The translations under genes were made by a program, and so were the position numbers. This document shows, one piece after another, positions 33,265-42,437 of a stretch of DNA of 64,000 bases. The number at the start of each line of letters is the position of its first letter. Position 1 is the stretch's first letter. The stretch comes from Bacteroidales bacterium (GTDB taxonomy: Bacteria > Bacteroidota > Bacteroidia > Bacteroidales > UBA932), in NCBI GenBank assembly GCA_017442315.1, contig JAFRZX010000054.1:1-64000 (forward strand). The letters run 5' to 3'. A model generated the notes under the pieces. That model was not told the origin of the DNA, searched no databases, and saw only the letters and a list, made by a program, of their open reading frames with translations.

Positions 33265-35787
33265 TTATTCATTATCTGTTTCCTGTGAATACGCCTGCGA
33301 CTCTGCCTCTGGCTGAGAATCCTCCTCCGTCTTGTTGACTGCAGAAACCGCAGCAATGGAATCCCCTTCCTTGATATTGATGAGTCTAACGCCCTGGGTT
33401 GCACGTCCTGCGACCTTAATACCGGCAACCGCCATCCTTATGGTCAGTCCTGAACGGTTGATGATCATCAGATCATTCTCATCAGTTACATTCTTTATTG
33501 CAACCAATGCACCGGTCTTATCAGTAATATTCAAGGTCTTGACACCCTTTCCACCTCTGCTGGTCTTGCGGTATTCCTCAAAATCAGTACGTTTTCCGTA
33601 TCCATGCTCACTTACTACAAGTATCGTATGTGCATCCTTGTCATCCGCTGTCGGATCGTAAGCGATCATGCCTACAACTTCATCATCCTCGTCAATATTG
33701 ATACCCTTCACTCCTGAAGCCGTTCTTCCAAGTGCTCTTGCATCAGATTCATCAAAGCGGCAACAACGGCCCTTGCGTCCAGCAAGCAGAATCTCACTAT
33801 GGCCATTGGTCATGACTGCCTCAAGAAGTTCGTCTCCATCCCTTACAGTAATGGCAATTACACCGTTTGTTCGAGGACGGGAGTATGCCTCAAGCGAAGT
33901 CTTCTTGATGATTCCCCTCTTGGTAGCTAGTACTATGAAGTTATTATTGACATAATCTTCATCCTTCAGGTTCCTGACATTTATATATGCCTTTATCTTG
34001 TCATCGGACTCGATGTTTATGACATTCTGGATTGCACGTCCTTTCGACGCACGGGATCCCTCCGGAATCTCATAGACCTTGAGCCAGTAGCAACGTCCTT
34101 TCTGCGTGAAAAGAAGCATTGTACTATGCATATTGGCAACATATATATGTTCGATAAAATCCTCGTCACGCGTGGCGCTTCCCTTCATTCCGACTCCACC
34201 TCTGTTCTGCAGCCTGTATTCAGTCAGCGAAGTCCTCTTTATATATCCCAGATGAGAAATCGTAATGACCACATCTTCATCGGCATAGAAGTCCTCCGGA
34301 TTGAATTCCTCGGCAGAAAGGGCAATTTCCGTCCTTCTCTCATCGCCATACTTTTCCTTCATCTCCATCGTCTCATCCTTTATTATGCCCAGCTGCAGCT
34401 TCTCATCGGCAAGTACATCCTCACAATAACGCACGAACTTCATAAGCTCATCGTATTCATTCTGAAGTTTCTCCCTTTCCAGTCCTGTAAGCTGCCTAAG
34501 GCGCATCTCCACAATAGCGGTAGCCTGGGCTTCAGAGAAATCAAATGCTGCAATCAGCTCATTCTTTGCATCATCAACACTCTTTGACGCACGTATTATA
34601 CTGATGATACGGTCAATAACGTCCAAAGCCTTGAGAAGTCCTTCCAGAATATGAGCTCTTTTACGTGCTTTCTCAAGATCGAACTTCGTCCTCCTCAACA
34701 CTACTTCATGCCTGTGCTTCACGAAATACTTTATGAGATCCTTGAGATTAAGGGTACGAGGACGTCCGTTCACGAGAGCGACGTTATTGACTGAGAAACT
34801 GGACTGCAGCGGTGTGTATTTGAACAATGTGTTCAACACCACATTTGCATTGGCATCCTTCTTAAGCTTTATCACAATGCGGACACCCTTCATGGTAGTC
34901 TCATCATTGATATATGAGATGCCCTCGATCTTCTTCGACTCGACAAGTTCAGCGATCTTTTCGATCATCTCCCTCTTGTTGACCATATAAGGTATTTCCG
35001 TAACAACGATTGTTTCACGTCCGGAATCACTTACCTCTATATCCGTCTTTGACCGTATGACAATCCTGCCACGTCCTGTCTCAAATGCATCCTTGATACC
35101 CTGTCGACCCTGAATGATACCTCCTGTTGGGAAATCAGGACCTTTGACATAATGCATCAGTTCCTCAACAGTTATATCAGGATTATCCACATATGCGCAA
35201 ATAGCATCACAGCATTCACTCAGATTATGAGGAGCCATGTTCGTTGCCATACCGACTGCAATTCCCGAAGAACCGTTCAGAAGCAGAAGCGGAAGCTTCG
35301 TCGGAAGCACTACAGGTTCCTGCAATGAATCATCAAAGTTATTCTGAAAATCAACAGTATCCTTATCCAGGTCAGCCAGAACTTCATCAGAAAGTTTAGC
35401 AAGCTTGGCCTCGGTATAACGCATAGCCGCAACTGGGTCACCGTCCATCGAACCGAAGTTACCCTGTCCAAACACCAAAGGATATCTCAGACTCCAGTCC
35501 TGAGCCATTCTCGCCATGGCATCATATACGCTTGAGTCGCCATGAGGATGGAATTTTCCAAGCACCTCTCCCACGATACGCGCCGATTTCTTGGTCTGGC
35601 TCGAATATGTCAGTCCCAGCCCCTCCATTCCGAAGAGCACCCTTCTATGTACAGGCTTCATACCGTCACGAACATCAGGAAGCGCCCTTGATACTATTAC
35701 AGACATAGAATAGTCTATATACGCACTCCTCATCTGCTGATCAATATTGACCTGTTCAATCCTACCTGTCTTTACTTCATTTTCCAT
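33265..35787 (-). CDS. gyrA: DNA gyrase subunit A
   Basis: 840 aa type II topoisomerase subunit that introduces negative supercoils with GyrB. The active-site Tyr is in [10 protein letters not shown] near residue 120. The quinolone-resistance region reads [18 protein letters not shown], with Ser and Asp at the key positions, so no classical resistance change is seen. The C-terminal beta-pinwheel starts with the GyrA box as [10 protein letters not shown], and the tail is acidic. Its promoter overlaps that of the divergent clpC gene. Confidence 0.97.
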   Translation of the reverse strand: MENEVKTGRIEQVNIDQQMRSAYIDYSMSVIVSRALPDVRDGMKPVHRRVLFGMEGLGLTYSSQTKKSARIVGEVLGKFHPHGDSSVYDAMARMAQDWSLRYPLVFGQGNFGSMDGDPVAAMRYTEAKLAKLSDEVLADLDKDTVDFQNNFDDSLQEPVVLPTKLPLLLLNGSSGIAVGMATNMAPHNLSECCDAICAYVDNPDITVEELMHYVKGPDFPTGGIIQGRQGIKDAFETGRGRIVIRSKTDIEVSDSGRETIVVTEIPYMVNKREMIEKIAELVESKKIEGISYINDETTMKGVRIVIKLKKDANANVVLNTLFKYTPLQSSFSVNNVALVNGRPRTLNLKDLIKYFVKHRHEVVLRRTKFDLEKARKRAHILEGLLKALDVIDRIISIIRASKSVDDAKNELIAAFDFSEAQATAIVEMRLRQLTGLEREKLQNEYDELMKFVRYCEDVLADEKLQLGIIKDETMEMKEKYGDERRTEIALSAEEFNPEDFYADEDVVITISHLGYIKRTSLTEYRLQNRGGVGMKGSATRDEDFIEHIYVANMHSTMLLFTQKGRCYWLKVYEIPEGSRASKGRAIQNVINIESDDKIKAYINVRNLKDEDYVNNNFIVLATKRGIIKKTSLEAYSRPRTNGVIAITVRDGDELLEAVMTNGHSEILLAGRKGRCCRFDESDARALGRTASGVKGINIDEDDEVVGMIAYDPTADDKDAHTILVVSEHGYGKRTDFEEYRKTSRGGKGVKTLNITDKTGALVAIKNVTDENDLMIINRSGLTIRMAVAGIKVAGRATQGVRLINIKEGDSIAAVSAVNKTEEDSQPEAESQAYSQETDNE

Positions 35788-35820
35788 TATGGTACTATCT
35801 TTTGTACTTAATTATACATC

Positions 35821-35852
35821 TTGGCAAAGTTACAAAATTTTTAGTAATTTTG
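35821..35852 (+). promoter_or_regulatory. Promoter of clpC
   Basis: TTG (35821-35823), 21 bp, TAATTTTG (35845-35852). Transcription would start near 35859. Its -33 region lies directly against the -7 box of gyrA on the other strand. Confidence 0.5.
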
Positions 35853-35857
35853 TGCAA
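35825..35857 (-). promoter_or_regulatory. Promoter of gyrA
   Basis: Minus-strand TTG (35857-35855), 22 bp, TAACTTTG (35832-35825). Transcription would start near 35818. It overlaps the clpC promoter back to back, so RNA polymerase should not bind both at once. Confidence 0.5.
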
Positions 35858-35896
35858 TCAATATTGTTTTATTAAACACAAGACATCGACGTATTC

Positions 35897-38242
35897 ATGG
35901 AAATCAGTATTTCGGACCAATTGAATTCCATCATCAACTTCTCGCGAGAGGAAGCCATGAGGACAGGAAGCTACGGAATTGCACCTGACCATCTGTTCTT
36001 AGGCATTCTCCGGCACAAAGAAAACAGTGCCGCCGACACACTTTTAGGGTTAGGCACAGACCTGTCGGAAATGAAGCAGTTCATTGACAATTATATTTTT
36101 ACAAATGAACATATAGCGTATTCCGAGATAGACAACATCTCTTTTTCCAGAGGGGCACAGAACGTATTGAGCTTCACTGTACTTGAAGCAACGAAACTAC
36201 GCAGCCGGCAAGCAGGCCCGCAGCATCTGCTTCTGGCCTTATGCAGGGCTGCCGGCTCATACGGCAGTTCATATCTGCGCGATATAGGGATCGACTACGG
36301 CAGCATATTCAGATATATGGACCGCAATTCTATGCTCGAACGCGGAGAAGAGGATAATACAGAGGAAAACGGTGATGAAACGCCATCGGTACAGATCCGT
36401 CAGGATAAGAAAGACGAGGAAAGTACCCCATCTCCTTTGGAAGAATTCGGATACGACATAACACAGGCAGCAAGAGACGGCAAGCTGGATCCTTTGGTCG
36501 GAAGAGACGATGAGATACAAAGAGTCATCCAGATTCTCGGCAGACGAAGGAAGAACAGTCCTATGCTTGTAGGAGATCCCGGCGTTGGAAAATCTGCGAT
36601 AGTTGAGGGGATTGCCTTAAGGATAGTCAATGATGATGTTCCTTCAGTACTTGCAGGCAAACGCCTGATTTCCCTTGACTTAGGTTCAATTGTTGCAGGC
36701 ACCAGATACCGTGGGGATTTTGAAAAAAGGCTGAAGTCCATCATTAAGGAAGTGGCAGAAAATCCGGACATCATACTCTTTATCGACGAATTCCATACGA
36801 TAGTTGGAGCAGGAGGTGCATCAGGAAGTCTTGATGCAGCCAACATGCTCAAGCCTGCTCTGGCACGAGGCGATATCCAATGCATCGGTGCCACCACCTT
36901 GGACGAATTCCGGAAGATAGTTGAAAAAGACGGCGCGCTTGACAGAAGGTTTCAAAAGATAATTGTGGAACATACCGACATTCCACACTCTATATCCATC
37001 CTGACAAGCCTGAAGGATAACTATGAAAAACATCATAACGTACGATATACGGCTGAGGCGATTGAAGCTTGCGTAAAGATGTCAGAACGGTATATTACCG
37101 ACAGATGCCTGCCGGACAAGGCTATTGACGCCATGGACGAAGCCGGATCCATGGTCAGATTGAGAAATTCCAAAAAGACAGGTACTGTGCGTGCTGAAGA
37201 TGTTGCTGCCGTAATATCGAAAATGACTGGAATCCCATCAGGGAAGGTGGCGGAAAGCGAAGGAGGACGCCTGATGAAGATGCAGGAAAAACTCAAAGGC
37301 AGGATAATCGGACAAGATGAAGCGATAGAAAAGGTGGTAAAGGCCATACAGCGTAACAGAGCCGGCATAAAGGAACCCGGAAAGCCCATAGGAACTTTCA
37401 TCTTTTTCGGTCCTACAGGGGTTGGAAAAACACAGTTGGCAAAGTCTCTTGCAGAATATCTGTTTGACTCGGAAGAAAATCTCGTAAGGCTCGACATGAG
37501 CGAGTATATGGAGAAATTCAATGTATCAAGGCTGATCGGAGCCCCTCCAGGATATGTAGGCTTTGAAGAAGGAGGGCAACTAAGCGAAAGAGTCAGGAGA
37601 AAGCCATATTGTGTAGTTCTGCTGGACGAGATTGAAAAGGCTCATCCTGACGTATTCAATCTGCTCCTTCAGGTTCTTGATGAAGGCAGGCTGACCGACA
37701 GTACGGGAAGGACCGTCAGTTTCAGGAACACAATCGTCATCATGACTTCCAACGTAGGCAGCCGCGAACTTGACGACTACGGAAACGGAGTAGGCTTCAG
37801 CACTTCAGGAAAAGACGTGCAAGGCAACCGTAAAGCCGTTTTGGAAAAAGCAGTAAAGAAAGCCTTTCCTCCTGAATTCATAAACAGGGTCGACGAACAG
37901 GTATTCTTCAGGGCATTGACCAAAGAAGACCTGGGAAAGATCATTGACATTGAGCTTAAAGGCCTGAAACAACGCGTCAGGGATGCCGGTTACGATCTTA
38001 CCGTCACAGCAAGCGCAAAACATCATGTCGCAGAAACGGGATATGACCCTAATTACGGAGCCAGACCTCTGAAGAGAGCCATCCAGCGATATATAGAGGA
38101 TCCGGTCTCAGAGAAAATCATCAAAGACAGGATGAACGGGAACACACATCAAGGAGACAGACTCAGGATAAGTTTAAGCAAGACTGATCTCCATGAGCTT
38201 CAGGTCCATTTCATCGATCATGTCAATCAAGGTTCTGAATGA
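35897..38242 (+). CDS. clpC: ClpC/ClpA-type AAA+ unfoldase
   Basis: 781 aa. The N-domain has two Clp_N repeats (FSREEAMRTGSYGIAPDHL, TVLEATKLRSRQAGPQHLLL); AAA-1 has Walker A LVGDPGVGKSAIVEG, Walker B ILFIDEFHT; AAA-2 has GPTGVGKTQLAKS and VLLDEIEKAHPD. A Val-Gly-Phe in GNGVGFST sits where ClpP-binding (I/L)GF loops lie. The middle coiled-coil domain usual in ClpC and ClpB is absent: VRLRNSKKTGTVRAEDVAAV joins AAA-1 to the linker directly, as in ClpA. It would feed proteins to ClpP; no ClpS or McsB lies nearby. Confidence 0.93.
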   Translation: MEISISDQLNSIINFSREEAMRTGSYGIAPDHLFLGILRHKENSAADTLLGLGTDLSEMKQFIDNYIFTNEHIAYSEIDNISFSRGAQNVLSFTVLEATKLRSRQAGPQHLLLALCRAAGSYGSSYLRDIGIDYGSIFRYMDRNSMLERGEEDNTEENGDETPSVQIRQDKKDEESTPSPLEEFGYDITQAARDGKLDPLVGRDDEIQRVIQILGRRRKNSPMLVGDPGVGKSAIVEGIALRIVNDDVPSVLAGKRLISLDLGSIVAGTRYRGDFEKRLKSIIKEVAENPDIILFIDEFHTIVGAGGASGSLDAANMLKPALARGDIQCIGATTLDEFRKIVEKDGALDRRFQKIIVEHTDIPHSISILTSLKDNYEKHHNVRYTAEAIEACVKMSERYITDRCLPDKAIDAMDEAGSMVRLRNSKKTGTVRAEDVAAVISKMTGIPSGKVAESEGGRLMKMQEKLKGRIIGQDEAIEKVVKAIQRNRAGIKEPGKPIGTFIFFGPTGVGKTQLAKSLAEYLFDSEENLVRLDMSEYMEKFNVSRLIGAPPGYVGFEEGGQLSERVRRKPYCVVLLDEIEKAHPDVFNLLLQVLDEGRLTDSTGRTVSFRNTIVIMTSNVGSRELDDYGNGVGFSTSGKDVQGNRKAVLEKAVKKAFPPEFINRVDEQVFFRALTKEDLGKIIDIELKGLKQRVRDAGYDLTVTASAKHHVAETGYDPNYGARPLKRAIQRYIEDPVSEKIIKDRMNGNTHQGDRLRISLSKTDLHELQVHFIDHVNQGSE

Positions 38243-38296
38243 TGACTCAGATGGAAACATATCACTTATTCCGGAAAGATTGATTTCTGTATTCAT
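38174..38296 (-). CDS. Possible 40-aa protein antisense to the end of clpC
   Basis: An ATG at 38296 on the minus strand opens 40 codons closed by TAA at 38174. The product begins MNTEINLSGISDMFPSES and ends DEMDLKLMEISLA: acidic and probably an amphipathic helix. A perfect -7 element TATCTTTG lies at 38331-38324, so transcription would start about 20 nt before the ATG. The last 69 bp overlap clpC head-on. No homolog is known to me. A chance frame is possible, but promoter, spacing and composition agree. Confidence 0.4.
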   Translation of the reverse strand: MNTEINLSGISDMFPSESSFRTLIDMIDEMDLKLMEISLA

Positions 38297-38323
38297 GGCA
38301 TTGTTTTTTATTGTTTACAGACA

Positions 38324-38331
38324 CAAAGATA
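38324..38331 (-). promoter_or_regulatory. -7 element facing the 3' end of clpC
   Basis: On the minus strand TATCTTTG. It faces left, away from the AI-2E permease gene, and no annotated large gene would use it; only the 40-codon frame 38296-38174 lies downstream. No clear -33 box. Confidence 0.4.
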
Positions 38332-38371
38332 CAGGCACGTTGTGCCATTTTAAAGCACATTGATTTAAATT

Positions 38372-39550
38372 ATGGAAAATAACGAAAGATACATCGACAA
38401 ACTCGCCAAATATATCCTCATATCCATTGGAATAATTCTTATCGGAGGAATATGCTGGTATTTCAGAAGCATACTTATATACATTCTGGTAGCAGTAGTA
38501 GTATCTCTCATAGCCAAACCCATAATGGGCACGCTGCAAAGCATAAGCATAAAAGGACATAGGGCGCCGGACTGGCTGCTTGCAGCACTGACCTTGCTGT
38601 TCCTTATGGTGACATTCATGTCCATCCTGACTTTGATTGTCCCTATAGTCAGCAATATAATTAAAGGGATCTCACTGGAAAGCATCGAAAACGCAGCACG
38701 GAACATGGCGGTTCCTCTCGGCGACTTCAACGAATTCCTACGAAAGACATTCCCTAAGCTGGGAAGTGGCTTCAGAGTGGAAATAGCCTTGATACAGGAA
38801 GTACAGAAATTGTTCGACCCATCTACAGTCTCCTCTGTCATAGGCTCAGCGGCATCATTCTTCACAAACCTCGGAGTCGGAATCTTCTCTGTCGTCTTCA
38901 TCAGCTTCTTCTTCATCAAAGATGATGGGCTCTTTACCAACATAATAGCAGCACTGGTACCGGACAAGCATGAGAGCAATGCTGCTGCAGCCATATCCGA
39001 CATCGGCCATCTGCTTTCAAGATATTTCATAGGAGTATTTGTAGAAATAATGGGAGTAGCCATCATAAACTTCCTGGGACTTTGGATAATCGCAAGGTTA
39101 GGACTCAATGCCGCACTTGGAATAGCATTCCTTACCGGCATCCTCAACGTCATACCTTACATAGGTCCTCTGATAGGAGGATTCATAGGAACTATCCTGG
39201 GACTGACACTGAAATACAGCAGCGCAGTACCAATCGGACTCGATATCAATTTCTGGCTATTTACAGCAATCCTTATTGCAATATTCTGCTTCACACAACT
39301 GATAGACAACTTCCTGTATCAGCCGGTCATCTACTCTACCAGCATCAAGGCCAAGCCTCTTGAGATATTCATAGTACTTCTGATAGCAGGGCATCTTGCC
39401 GGTCCTCTCGGAATGATAATCGCCATCCCTAGCTATACGGCGATCAGAGTAATTGCATTCAGATTCTTCAGGCACATAAAGGCCATCAACAGACTGATAC
39501 CATCCGAAAGACTTATCACACTGAAAGACACAGAAAATGAAAACAACTAA
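38372..39550 (+). CDS. AI-2E family transporter / permease (PerM-like)
   Basis: 392 aa inner-membrane protein with about eight helices: ILISIGIILIGGICWYF, ILIYILVAVVVSLIAKPIMG, LTLLFLMVTFMSILTLIVPI, then NVIPYIGPLIGGFIGTILG, the signature block of the family, and LIDNFLYQPVIYSTSIKAKP. Substrates differ (autoinducer-2, Na+/H+ and others), so none is assigned. It overlaps the esterase gene by 14 nt and is expected to be co-transcribed with it. Confidence 0.9.
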   Translation: MENNERYIDKLAKYILISIGIILIGGICWYFRSILIYILVAVVVSLIAKPIMGTLQSISIKGHRAPDWLLAALTLLFLMVTFMSILTLIVPIVSNIIKGISLESIENAARNMAVPLGDFNEFLRKTFPKLGSGFRVEIALIQEVQKLFDPSTVSSVIGSAASFFTNLGVGIFSVVFISFFFIKDDGLFTNIIAALVPDKHESNAAAAISDIGHLLSRYFIGVFVEIMGVAIINFLGLWIIARLGLNAALGIAFLTGILNVIPYIGPLIGGFIGTILGLTLKYSSAVPIGLDINFWLFTAILIAIFCFTQLIDNFLYQPVIYSTSIKAKPLEIFIVLLIAGHLAGPLGMIIAIPSYTAIRVIAFRFFRHIKAINRLIPSERLITLKDTENENN

Positions 39551-40490
39551 AGCACTTATATCGATGATATCGGCTGCCGTACTGGCAATCACATCTGCTG
39601 CAGCTGAAGATACGATAGTTCCTGACGGGACATATCTATATGAGAAACGGGACACATGCGACCTCTTCCTTGATGTATATAATCCTGTCAAAGGAAGCAC
39701 GACCATGCATAATGGAAAGGAAAAACCGACCATAATCTTCATGTTCGGCGGAGGCTTCATACAAGGAAGAAGAGATGACGAAAGCTATCACAAGTGGTTC
39801 AAGCTGCTGACAGACAACGGATATAGAGTAATATCCATTGATTACCGCCTAGGACTGAAAGGCTCCACAAAAGTAGGGGTTGCTCAAGTTAACGTACTGG
39901 ACAAGGCAATCCACATGGCTGTGGAAGACCTATTCAGCGCGACAAATTTCATCATCGACAATTCGGAACAGCTTGGAACAGATCCTGACAATCTGGTGAT
40001 CAGCGGATCATCTGCTGGAGCTATCAGCGTAATGCAGGCAGAATATGAAATCTGCAACAGGACAGAATGGGCATCCGTCCTCCCTGATGGATTCAACTAT
40101 GCCGGTGTGATGTCATTCTCCGGAGCCATTCTCTCACGTGAGGGGCTGGCAGACTTCGCTGTCGAGCCATGTCCGACCCTTATGCTGCACGGAACTGCTG
40201 ACAGACTGGTTCCATACAATCAGATCAAAGTATTCAATCTCGGTTTCTTCGGAGGCGGTAAACTGGTAGAAAGATTCAAGAAATTCGGATTCAACTTCAA
40301 CATGTACCACTTCATGGATTACGGTCACGAAATCGCCGGATCCATGGATACTACATTCGATCTGCAGACGGATTTCATCGAGACCAACATACTGGAGGGG
40401 AAAAAGCGTATCGTTGAAGCATGGATTTCAGATCCTGACGTGTGGAAAGGTGCAGGTCCGCAATCCAGAAAAGAGCTTTACGGCAGGTAA
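39537..40490 (+). CDS. Secreted alpha/beta-hydrolase esterase
   Basis: 317 aa, signal peptide MKTTKALISMISAAVLAITSAAA. The oxyanion block IIFMFGGGFIQGR, the nucleophile Ser in ISGSSAGAISVMQAE near residue 160, Asp in LHGTADRLVPYNQ and His in MDYGHEIAGSM form a complete catalytic set of the hormone-sensitive-lipase/carboxylesterase kind. It probably cleaves acyl esters in the periplasm. The start lies inside the end of the AI-2E gene. A strong terminator follows. Confidence 0.88.
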   Translation: MKTTKALISMISAAVLAITSAAAEDTIVPDGTYLYEKRDTCDLFLDVYNPVKGSTTMHNGKEKPTIIFMFGGGFIQGRRDDESYHKWFKLLTDNGYRVISIDYRLGLKGSTKVGVAQVNVLDKAIHMAVEDLFSATNFIIDNSEQLGTDPDNLVISGSSAGAISVMQAEYEICNRTEWASVLPDGFNYAGVMSFSGAILSREGLADFAVEPCPTLMLHGTADRLVPYNQIKVFNLGFFGGGKLVERFKKFGFNFNMYHFMDYGHEIAGSMDTTFDLQTDFIETNILEGKKRIVEAWISDPDVWKGAGPQSRKELYGR

Positions 40491-40518
40491 CGGAGACACC
40501 ATTACATACCATGACGAC

Positions 40519-40575
40519 ACTGCCAGCTGCAAAAAATGAGCATGACTCATTCAATTGCAGCTGGCAGTATTTTTA
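40519..40575 (+). terminator. Nested-hairpin terminator of the permease-esterase operon
   Basis: ACTGCCAGCTGCAA (40519-40532) pairs perfectly with TTGCAGCTGGCAGT (40555-40568); inside it ATGAG and CTCAT form a second stem. ATTTTTAT follows. Confidence 0.9.
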
Positions 40576-40583
40576 TCTGTAAG

Positions 40584-41453
40584 TTACTGGGCCAGTTTAT
40601 CCAGACAGAGCTCGATAAGTTTGCGGACCTGAGGCTTGTAATCAGGATTGGAAGCCTTGTGATGACGATGAGCTATGATACAGCACACCGTACCTGCGTT
40701 ATGTCCAAGATGCGCAGCTATTCCAGCTATCGCAGAGCCTTCCATCTCAAAATTGGTAACCTTCAGATCTCCGAAACGGAAACTCTCAAAGGTGTCGAGC
40801 ATATCCGGCATGGCAAGAGGCATGCGGAGTACACGTCCCTGAGGACCATAGAATCCGGATGCTGCAATTGTCATCCCAGGAATAGTACAATCACGGAACC
40901 TTGCAGACATCTGCTCTCCTGCCTTTACAAAATACGGATCAGGCAGATGCTTATTCCATCCTGTGTGCTTTCTGAATGCTTCTTCGATATCTGCCATCGC
41001 TATCTTCTCACGGTCCGCATACCAGTTCAAGAGACCGTCACATCCGACAGAGATATGCGAAAAGACAAATCCTCCAAGGGGAATTTCCGGCTGTATCGCA
41101 CCTGACGTACCTATTCTGAGAATATTGAGAGTCCGGTGTTCAGGCCTCACTTCCCTTGTCTGGAAATCGATGTTTGCCAATGCATCCAGCTCATTCATGA
41201 CAATATCGATATTATCAGTCCCGATTCCTGTAGAAAGAGCTGTCATCCGGACTCCCTTGTATCTACCTGTAACAGAGACAAACTCGCGTGAAGAGTGTCT
41301 GAATTCCTTGTCATCAAAATACTCTGCTATCATATCCACTCTTCCCGGATCACCTACCAGGATGACATTGTCTGCCAATTCTTCAGGACGGAGATGAAGA
41401 TGAAATATCGATCCGTCACCATTGATTATAAGTTCTGATTCAGCTATTTTCAT
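40584..41453 (-). CDS. udp: Uridine phosphorylase-like nucleoside phosphorylase
   Basis: 289 aa PNP/UDP family protein that splits nucleosides with phosphate. VILVGDPGRVDMIAEYF gives the phosphate-binding part, STGIGTDNIDIVMNELDAL and RIGTSGAIQPEIPLG the central block, and VTNFEMEGSAIAGIAAHLGH the nucleoside-binding Glu-Met-Glu. The best match is to Bacteroidetes uridine phosphorylases, but substrate choice cannot be proved. ATG 41453 (MKIAESELII) is preferred over 41483. Confidence 0.88.
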   Translation of the reverse strand: MKIAESELIINGDGSIFHLHLRPEELADNVILVGDPGRVDMIAEYFDDKEFRHSSREFVSVTGRYKGVRMTALSTGIGTDNIDIVMNELDALANIDFQTREVRPEHRTLNILRIGTSGAIQPEIPLGGFVFSHISVGCDGLLNWYADREKIAMADIEEAFRKHTGWNKHLPDPYFVKAGEQMSARFRDCTIPGMTIAASGFYGPQGRVLRMPLAMPDMLDTFESFRFGDLKVTNFEMEGSAIAGIAAHLGHNAGTVCCIIAHRHHKASNPDYKPQVRKLIELCLDKLAQ

Positions 41454-41499
41454 AACGACTAAAATATTACCTGTATACGACATTTATTCAAACATCGTT

Positions 41500-41507
41500 C
41501 AAATTTA
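41500..41507 (-). promoter_or_regulatory. -7 element of udp
   Basis: Minus-strand TAAATTTG, about 46 bp before ATG 41453. Confidence 0.45.
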
Positions 41508-41528
41508 GCTTTTTCTCTTTAAATTTCC

Positions 41529-41536
41529 TATTTTTG
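41529..41536 (+). promoter_or_regulatory. -7 element of the DUF4293 gene
   Basis: TATTTTTG, 25 bp before ATG 41562. No clear -33 box. Confidence 0.45.
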
Positions 41537-41561
41537 TCATACTAACAAACACCAATATACC

Positions 41562-41990
41562 ATGTGGCAAAGAATACAGACGCTTTTCATAGGAATCTCG
41601 ACATTGCTTGCAGCATCCCTGTTCTTCTGCAGGTTCGCCACCATCCTTGGACCGGAAGGTACAGAAGAAGTCATCAGATACTACGAAAAGACTCCATATC
41701 TGATCCTTATGATAATGACACTTACAGCAAATATATGCGCATTATTCAGCTACAAGATGAGGTTTCTGCAGGCAAGGGTATGCATAATATCCGCACTGCT
41801 GATGGTGGGCATGCAGGTATGGTTTGCAGTCGATTTCATAAAATACCACAATGAGATCATCTTTTCCGTAACAATGCTGTTCCCAATAGCAGGAGCCATC
41901 CTGAATCTACTCGCAGCCAGGAGTGCCATGATAGATGAAATGACCCTCCAGGCAGTAAGAAGTGCCAGAAGGGTCAGAAAAAGAAAATAA
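41562..41990 (+). CDS. DUF4293 family membrane protein
   Basis: 142 aa, four hydrophobic helices: TLFIGISTLLAASLFFC, YLILMIMTLTANICALFSY, VCIISALLMVGMQVWFAV and SVTMLFPIAGAILNLLAA, ending in a basic tail RSARRVRKRK. The start MWQRIQTLF is typical of this Bacteroidetes family of unknown function. It stands alone between divergent udp and convergent fabZ-like genes. Confidence 0.88.
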   Translation: MWQRIQTLFIGISTLLAASLFFCRFATILGPEGTEEVIRYYEKTPYLILMIMTLTANICALFSYKMRFLQARVCIISALLMVGMQVWFAVDFIKYHNEIIFSVTMLFPIAGAILNLLAARSAMIDEMTLQAVRSARRVRKRK

Positions 41991-41999
41991 GTCCAGTCT

Positions 42000-42437
42000 T
42001 TAGACAAGTGCAAAGGAAAGGTCTCCCCTGCAGCATAAATGTCCGTCTACCTTGAGCGATGCTTCACAGAAAAAAAGATTTCCGCGTCTGCTCTTGAGTC
42101 TTGCCGTGACTTCACACAGGTCACCTGGCTTTACAGGATGCTTGAACCTAACATTATCAATACCGCTATACAGGGTGGTTTTTCCTTTTATCTCATCCTT
42201 GACCAGAAGTGCGCAGCTCTGAGCCATTATCTCACATTGAATCACTCCAGGAACAATAGGATTGCCTGGGAAATGGCCACGACAGAAAAACTCATCATCC
42301 TTTACCAGATATCTTGCGTGTGCCGTACCATCCTGCCCTATTTCGATGTCATCAACAAGAAGCATAGGCTCCCTATGGGGAAGATACTCTTTCAATTCGT
42401 CTCTAGTCATAATCGTGTGCAATTGAGGAGTCATCAT
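42000..42437 (-). CDS. FabZ-like (3R)-hydroxyacyl-ACP dehydratase
   Basis: 145 aa hotdog-fold enzyme for the dehydration step of type II fatty-acid synthesis. LPHREPMLLVDDIEIG, the catalytic His in FCRGHFPGNPIVPG and Glu in GVIQCEIMAQSC match FabZ. Only about 140 residues, normal for FabZ. The start codon overlaps the stop of fabF (ATGATGA), so translation is coupled. Its strand partners are fabF, fabK and fabH upstream. Confidence 0.9.
   Translation of the reverse strand: MMTPQLHTIMTRDELKEYLPHREPMLLVDDIEIGQDGTAHARYLVKDDEFFCRGHFPGNPIVPGVIQCEIMAQSCALLVKDEIKGKTTLYSGIDNVRFKHPVKPGDLCEVTARLKSRRGNLFFCEASLKVDGHLCCRGDLSFALV

Noticed and set aside
36400-37521. Minus-strand frames inside clpC
   Set aside because: Shadows of a well-supported gene with conserved motifs across the whole length.
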